A DNA stretch of 64,000 nucleotides from Macquaria australasica (taxonomy: Eukaryota; Chordata; Actinopteri; Centrarchiformes; Percichthyidae): assembly GCA_005408345.1 (NCBI GenBank), contig SEMN01001241.1, forward strand, positions 1 through 64,000. Reading direction: 5' to 3'. Shown piece after piece: positions 57,721 to 64,000 of the stretch. Position 1 is the first letter of the stretch; each line of letters begins with the position of its first letter. The position numbers and the translations under genes were made by a program. The notes beneath the pieces are model-generated. The model was not told the DNA's origin. It searched no databases and saw only the letters and a list, made by a program, of their open reading frames with translations.

Positions 57721-57723
57721 GGT

Positions 57724-60700
57724 ATGAACACGGAGGAGACGAACGTGGAGCTGAAGGATGCTGAGACCAAAGATGCTGAGCCGAAGGATGCGGCGGGTCC
57801 CGCTCAGCCCGCTGCGGATGCCGACGCGACGGAGGCCGATGTGAGCGAGGCGGATCTGGACCAGGAGGAGCAGGAGAAGCAGCCGATGGCCGGAGGAGGA
57901 GACCCGGCTGAGGACGCTCCGTCTGCCGGAGGAGAGGCGGCGACGGCGGAGAAAAACGGCTCCGTGAAGCTGAAGATCCCCGAGGAGGCGGAGGAGGTGA
58001 AATTCACCGGGCTGAACAAAGAGGAGCTGCTGAGGGTGGCCGGGACCCCGGGGTGAGGAGCACCGCACAGGCCCGGATACACACAGTACACAGTGCACAG
58101 TACACAGTACACAGTGCACAGTACACAGTGCACAGTACACACACATACAGCAGCTATAACACACAGGCAGTAATTATACACCGCTTACAGACTGTGTGTG
58201 TTGTGAGACCAGCTGGCTCTGACAGGGTGTGGCTCCGCATTTTAAATAAGATCTCATCAGATAATAACAGTTGTACATACACATGAATGAATCAGTAGGT
58301 AGACAGGACTCCACCAAACCCCACCTGGAGCACCCCCACCCACAGAACATTTACATGAATTAAATAGTGAACACAGATTTGATTTCTGGAATTAACTGAT
58401 ATAATTTGTAGAACAATGCATGACATAGAAACCCCTGTACTGTGTAATATAATGATTTTAGTTCATGCACAAAAAAAATACTTTTGAGTGTTTTTTTTTT
58501 CCATTGCATTGACCCGGCTTGTGTCGTGGTCCCAGGGGAAAACCTCCCACTACTCCACTGTAGACCACTGATTCCCAACCTGTCTAAAATATAAATTCTG
58601 ATTTGATCAAATATATCCACAGATTTGTGTTTAGCAGAAAAATCAACACCAGTAAGATTGCAAATGTGTGTGCTGCCGATCTTTATAGTTATGATACTCT
58701 GGAACCCGAGTCAGCTGGAAGTGGATTCAGACTCGCTGGAAACAAGACAACAAAACGCTCGAAGTAAAGATTCTGTAAATGGGTGAAAGAACCAGATTCT
58801 GTCACTCCAGATGACAGCAGGACAAATGCAAACTTGGCCAAAACTACTAAAATATACCATTGAACAATATCATAAAGCCATCCCTTCTATCAAAGGGGTC
58901 TGATGAGGGGGCACTTAGGCCATCTGACAGGGCTGGGGGGGTACAAAAAGGACAAAAAGGTTGGGAACCACTGCTGTAGGCTGAGAAAAAAAAAGGTTGC
59001 CAGAATATCCATAAATAACAAACTGTAAATGCTGCTGCAGGTGACTGTGGTGAGCAAAAACACCAAGACCACATTGTATTTTCATGGAGGAGGTTCTGAA
59101 AACATGTTTGTTTTCTGGTCTTCCTGAATGTCCTCCATGTTCCCTCAGCTGGGTGCGGACCCGCTGGGCGTTGTTGGTGGTGTTCTGGCTCGGCTGGTTG
59201 GGGATGTTGGTCGGAGCCGTCCTCATCATCCTGCAGGCTCCTCGCTGCAGAGATCTACCCGCCACCAACTGGTGGAACGACGGCCCGCTGTACCAGATCG
59301 GAAACATCCAGGCCTTCACCGACACCCGCGACCTGAAGGGTGAGAACGTCCAGCGTTCACACGGCATTCTGGGAGATTAAGAGAGTAACAGCGGTAACAG
59401 CTGGATTGTTGCTTAACTCACCCTTCATCTAAATAACTGTTTAATATTGCTGAGTACACGTCTGCTGACATTTAGCAGAAGTAAAACACAGTTTGAACTT
59501 TGCTCTGAAACAGAAGCATGAGTCAGAGCTGGTTATAGTGGAGCAGATAAGCTCTCATATGTGTAACCAGGGTCTCTCTACTCTTGATTACAGTTTATAA
59601 AACAGCAAATACATTTCTTATATCGCTGATAGTGATAACAGCCAACAGTCTCTGCGTTGTGTTTTGTGATGTTGATGGACTAACGGCTGACAGCTACAGT
59701 AGTTAACTCCAACGCTGAGACACAAACAGCTCCGATGTCGATTCACAGATGATCTATTGCTTATAAGCACTTCAGGATCTGGGGGATACAAGCCCGGTCT
59801 CAGTAAAACTATTCAGTTTAAAATAAAATCATAAACAAAGGAAACTTACAATTTGATTTCTGTAGCCAATCTAAATAAACTTAACTGACAAATTATAGAG
59901 CCAAAGGTCCAAGACTTCTTAAACATTACACATTACACAAAGACACTACCGATACAGATAAATTAGGACACATAGAAAATTACTCTGGATGTCAATTTAG
60001 TTACCATCTCTCTCTCTGATAGGCTATACATTAATATTTACAGGTTTTCACTTAACAGTCAACCACTCACCTGGGGGACTTTATAACTGCATTGTTACCA
60101 TGGATACTGTGTAGCTTAGTAATTAATATGAAATATAAAATAATCATCATAAAAATACGAAAATAACACAAATATGTACAACTTCCAACTATCAAATAAA
60201 GGTAACATTACTGACTAAATTAAATTCTATATTACAAGATTTTGCTATTAGACAAAGTAACAATTTAAACCTCAAACTATGTATTTAATGTAACATGCAA
60301 GAAGCATATGTTACATCTGGAAGGTATATATATATATATATATATAATATATATATATGCATTATAGACATGACCTTCATAGAAAGTGTTACCAGTGAAA
60401 ATGAAACACCCTCTTTTGAGGACATGAGGGTTTCAGGTGAAAAATGCGAACTAGCATGCTAGCTTCTGATTAGCATGTTCAATAACATGCTAGCTTGCCA
60501 CATAAAGTGTAATTCTGTCTTCTACATTCTTGCTAATGTAGCTGTCAGTAAGAATAGAAGAATTTACTTGATTTCTTAAATGAGGTCCATGACAGTCATG
60601 TAATTCCCTATAACATTCAGCTCTCTCCTACATTTGGTCTGGGCTCAGTCACAGCTGATGTCTCCTCTTCCTCCTCCTCCTCCTCCTCCTCCTCCTCCTC

Positions 60701-63388
60701 CTCCTCTTCCTCCTCCTCCTCCTCCTCCTCCTCCTCCTCTTCCTCCTCCTCCTCCTCAGGCCTGGAGCAGAAGATCGGCAGCTTGTCTCAGCTGAAGGTT
60801 AAAGGTCTGGTGGTCGGACCGATCCACGTCGCTCCGGCAGACGAAGCCATGAGCCTGAGGTTCGAGGAGATTTCCCCCGAGACCGGAAACCTGGAGCAGT
60901 TTAAAAGCCTCGTCCAGGCCGCTCATAAGAAGGGTGAGGACAAATATCATGAACATATTGACACAAATCAGGAGTAATTATTGAATAGTTTCAAACATTA
61001 AGGGTTAATTATACGGCAGGTTTAAGGGATTTTAAATGCTACAGGATTATTAATCGAAGCAAGTCACATAAACGTTTTCACTTTAACTTGTCTGTTAAAT
61101 GACCCCTGACTCACCTTAAATTCTTTTATTCAAATTCTCAATTAAAGGTGCTCAATTGTGTTTCGTTTAGTTAATTCAATTCATGAAATTAAAGGTACTC
61201 ATTTATGTTTTTTGCATTAATAACAAAGACAATAAACTGCTTAACAAATACAAGGTTTTAATATGAGGGTATTATACAATATTGAGTACAAACAGTTAAT
61301 TTTAAATTAAGGGTGTTGCTTAAGGTGATCTAAAATATATTAAATAAATAATGTGCTGTTCTCCACTATTGATAACTCCCTCAAATAACTTGATAAATGT
61401 AAATGTGAAAAAGGTGTAAAAGTTATTCTAAGGAAAATGTGGTTAATAGAGCCTGTTGTTTCTGGTCTTTATTAAAGACACATCACAGGACCAAATTACT
61501 TCTCTGTGTTTTATAATATATCCTATGCAGAATCTTAAAAAGAAGTAATTTAAGTCATAAATTATATGAACATTTATGAACTTGGAGACAGTTTAACATC
61601 TAATATTAATTTAAATATTTCTCTCTGAAACAGTAAAAGAAAAGAAGAAAGTCTCACAAACTGAAAAAGCTAAAGTACCAGTACCTCAAACATACTGTAT
61701 TTAAGTACAATGGTGAAGTAAATCTACTTTATTTGTGCATCTCACACATACCTGTTTAGTTTATGTGTTTTTGTGTTTCTGCAGGTATTTCTGTGGTTCT
61801 GGATCTGACTCCAAACTACCAGGGATCATCTGGACCCTGGTTCTCCAACATCAGTGTGACCAACGTAGCCGAGAGACTGAAGGTGAATACAGTACATACA
61901 GTACAGCTGTAAGTATGGAAGACAGAGATACTGTGTGAGGTGAAAGGGACAGGTGTATACAGGTGTTGTAAAAACAACCGCAAGTTGAGAGAGTTCAGTG
62001 TGACTTCATTTAATTCAATATATTGTTAATAATATCACTTCCCTAAAGAAACGTCCATAAATCCTCTTAGAACCCAGAGAACAAAGAGGCCGCAGAAGCT
62101 GTTTCTACCTGTTCTTCAGTATCACAGTGATCAGTGATAGTTGTCTGTACATCCATGGTCCACTGCAGACAGGAGCTGCTGATGGCTCATTCAGCGTACT
62201 TTTAGTCCTATATAACAAATGTAGGATAAAACAAGTTGTAGCCCACAGCTAACGTCTCCATGGCAACATTATACTTCTGCTTACATCCTCCAAACCATCA
62301 TGGGAACTGTTGAAGAGATTTCCCCAGAATAATAGTGTTGTGTCTAACAGCTGCCTCTCTCTCCTCAGTCTGCTCTGGTGTTCTGGATGAAGGAAGGTGT
62401 GGACGGGGTGCAGTTGTCGGGGGTGGAGCGGGTGGCCAGCCTGGTGCCATCTCTGTGGGCCGACATCCGAGCCATCGTCCAGAACGGGACGGACGAGCGT
62501 CCCAACAAGAGGTCAGAAACCAAACTGTCACACTGTTACCGGGACCAGGTCCAGCTCATTCAGGTCAACTGAACCTCAACAAAAACCCAAGGCCGCCTCA
62601 TTAACATATACCCTGTTCCTGACGGGTCCAGCATCACTCAGAGTCTTCAGGTTCTTTAAAAAACAAAAGGAAGAAGAAAAGAAAATCCATAGAACTGTGA
62701 TAGTAGATCCAGTTTTAATTTAAACCAATGAAGCAAAACACAACCTCAAAATCTGGATTATATAAGATAAAGGTCTGATGTGTTTTCCAGAGTCCTGATC
62801 GGCGTCACAGAGCGCTCCTCAGCTGAAGACGTGTCCGACCTCCTCTCCTCCACTGGCGTCGACCTGCTGATCTCCAGGGTCCTCCTCCTCGGCAACACGG
62901 ACGCCACGGAGCATGCTCAGTCCGTCCAGCTCTTGTATTCGTCCCACAGCCAGACCAAGCTGGCCTGGAGCCTGGGGGGGCGGGCCGAGGGTCACCTGGC
63001 GTCGCTGGTGGGCCCGACTCTGGTCAAACTGCACCAGCTGCTGCTGCTCACGCTGCCCGGGACGCCCGTCTTCAACTATGGAGACGAGATCGGCCTGATG
63101 GACGAGGTGAGGACGAGAAACACTTTTTATATTTTATATTTTTTATATTTATTTAAAGTTACACGGTTCTTTACAGATTCAAAACATTCAGAAACAGAGT
63201 GAACTCCCCTAAAAATCTCTAAAACTAATCAAATGATGATTGATTATTGCTGATTATAGTCTCTACATATTGATTGGTTACGTCCCGTCCTCCTGATTGA
63301 TTTTGACAGTTTATTGTCTCTGTTAAAGGGCACCAAGTTTCCCAGAATGCTTTGGGACTCTGACGAGGAGCTGAATGGGACTCTGCAG
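57724..63388 (+). CDS. slc3a2: Amino-acid transporter heavy chain SLC3A2 (4F2hc/CD98hc), 5' part, seven exons
   Basis: Type II membrane glycoprotein that escorts light chains such as LAT1 (SLC7A5) to the plasma membrane and supports integrin signalling. Exons: 57724-58052, 59149-59339, 60760-60933, 61785-61882, 62369-62511, 62791-63106, 63329-63388, all in phase (437 codons so far); the rest lies right of the window. Residues 1-110 are an acidic cytosolic tail. The transmembrane helix is about 116-139, followed by QAPRC with Cys143 in the position of the Cys that disulphide-bonds the light chain. The extracellular alpha-glucosidase-like barrel follows: LKVKGLVVGPIH, VVLDLTPNYQG, MKEGVDGVQL, LPGTPVFNYGDEIGL. 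Sequons include NIS, NGT and NGT. The tail is longer than in the short human isoform. Fish may carry two slc3a2 copies; which one this is was not resolved. Confidence 0.95.
58065..58145. repeat. CACAGTACACAGTG-type minisatellite in slc3a2 intron 1
   Basis: Short units of ACAGTACACAGTGC repeated about six times, starting 13 nt past the exon 1 donor. Confidence 0.9.
60320..60358. repeat. (TA)n microsatellite in slc3a2 intron 2
   Basis: About 38 bp of TA with one AA interruption. Confidence 0.9.
60662..60757. repeat. (TCC)n tract forming the slc3a2 exon 3 polypyrimidine tract
   Basis: About 32 TCC/TTCC units run directly into the CTCAG acceptor at 60,759. The microsatellite therefore doubles as the 3' splice site pyrimidine tract. 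Confidence 0.92.
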
Positions 63389-63499
63389 GTAAACAGACAC
63401 ATCGTCAACAAAACATGGAGACACTACTGCAAAAAAACTTCTTATTTCTACTGATGATGAGGGGAAAAACTACAGAATAACATGAAAACTCAGTTTAAG

Positions 63500-64000
63500 T
63501 TATCTAAAAGTCAGTACACGTAGTACAAGTACAAGTAACAGCAATACTATTATCATTATTGGCAGTACCAGCAGTCGTCGTAGTAGTTGCAACAGTGGAA
63601 ATAGTACTACAGCAGGAGTTCTAGAATTAACTGTAGTAGTAGTGTTTGTACCAGCAGCAACAGTAGTAGCAGTTGTAGTAGTTCTAGTGGTAGTACCAGC
63701 AGGAGTAGTAGTGGTAGCAGTAGACTAGTAGTACTAGTACCAGCAGAAGTGGGCGTAGGAGAAGTAGAAGTACTAGTTTTAATTGCAGTACCAATAGTAG
63801 TAGTAGCAGTTGTAGTTGTAGTACTACAGTAGTACCAGTTGTAGCAGTCGCAGTAGGCGCCACAGTAGTGGTATCAGTAGAAATAACAATAGCAGTAATT
63901 GTAGTAGTAGTAAAAGTAGTACCAGTAGTAGCAGCAGTTTTATCGGTAACAGTACCAGGAGTAGTGGTAGAAGTACAAACAGCAGCTGTAGTAGTAGTGG
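63500..64000. repeat. Degenerate AGT/AGC trinucleotide field in slc3a2 intron 7, to the window edge
   Basis: Loose units of AGTAGTAG, CAGTAG and ACCAGCAG with many substitutions, over at least 500 bp. It continues beyond the window. Confidence 0.85.

Overview
This 64 kb window looks like nuclear DNA from a ray-finned, probably percomorph, fish. The genes are vertebrate genes with short GT-AG exons and compact introns. The introns are packed with teleost-type microsatellites, minisatellites and short dispersed repeats. No bacterial, organellar or viral gene order is present. All gene models were built by hand from splice sites, reading phase and remembered family sequences; no database was searched.

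Layout from left to right. Positions 1-820 are a 14/15-bp AT-rich minisatellite that runs off the left edge. Around 1.2-2.0 kb is a CpG-rich promoter-like block with a strong minus-strand splice donor; by synteny it may be the first exon of hectd1. From 28,298 down to 6,162 (minus strand) is a complete 40-exon heatr5a gene encoding 2,052 residues, and every exon junction keeps phase. Its likely promoter and 5' exon lie near 33.25-33.4 kb. They are separated from the ATG exon by an intron holding about 47 copies of a 62-bp minisatellite. At 34,879-35,478 (plus) is a single-exon, GC-rich hikeshi gene, probably a retrocopy.

Two tandem plus-strand short-chain dehydrogenase genes of the DHRS13 type follow (36,995-41,893 and 43,321-52,216). 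They share exon structure except for one intron present only in the second copy. Between 53.9 and 56.6 kb is a repeat-rich stretch. It contains an unrecognised four-exon coding chain (118 codons, phase-consistent) and, just downstream, a decayed PIF/Harbinger transposase. From 57,724 to the right edge is the 5' two-thirds of slc3a2 (4F2hc/CD98hc), plus strand, continuing beyond the window.

The genes do not form one pathway. heatr5a concerns clathrin adaptor trafficking, hikeshi concerns nuclear import of Hsp70 on heat stress, the dhrs13 pair are membrane-anchored NAD(P)-dependent oxidoreductases, and slc3a2 is the heavy subunit of amino-acid exchangers. The most novel-looking item is the unrecognised four-exon gene. 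Also worth a second look are paralogue-specific splicing in the dhrs13 pair, repeat arrays that directly abut heatr5a splice donors, and the intronless hikeshi.
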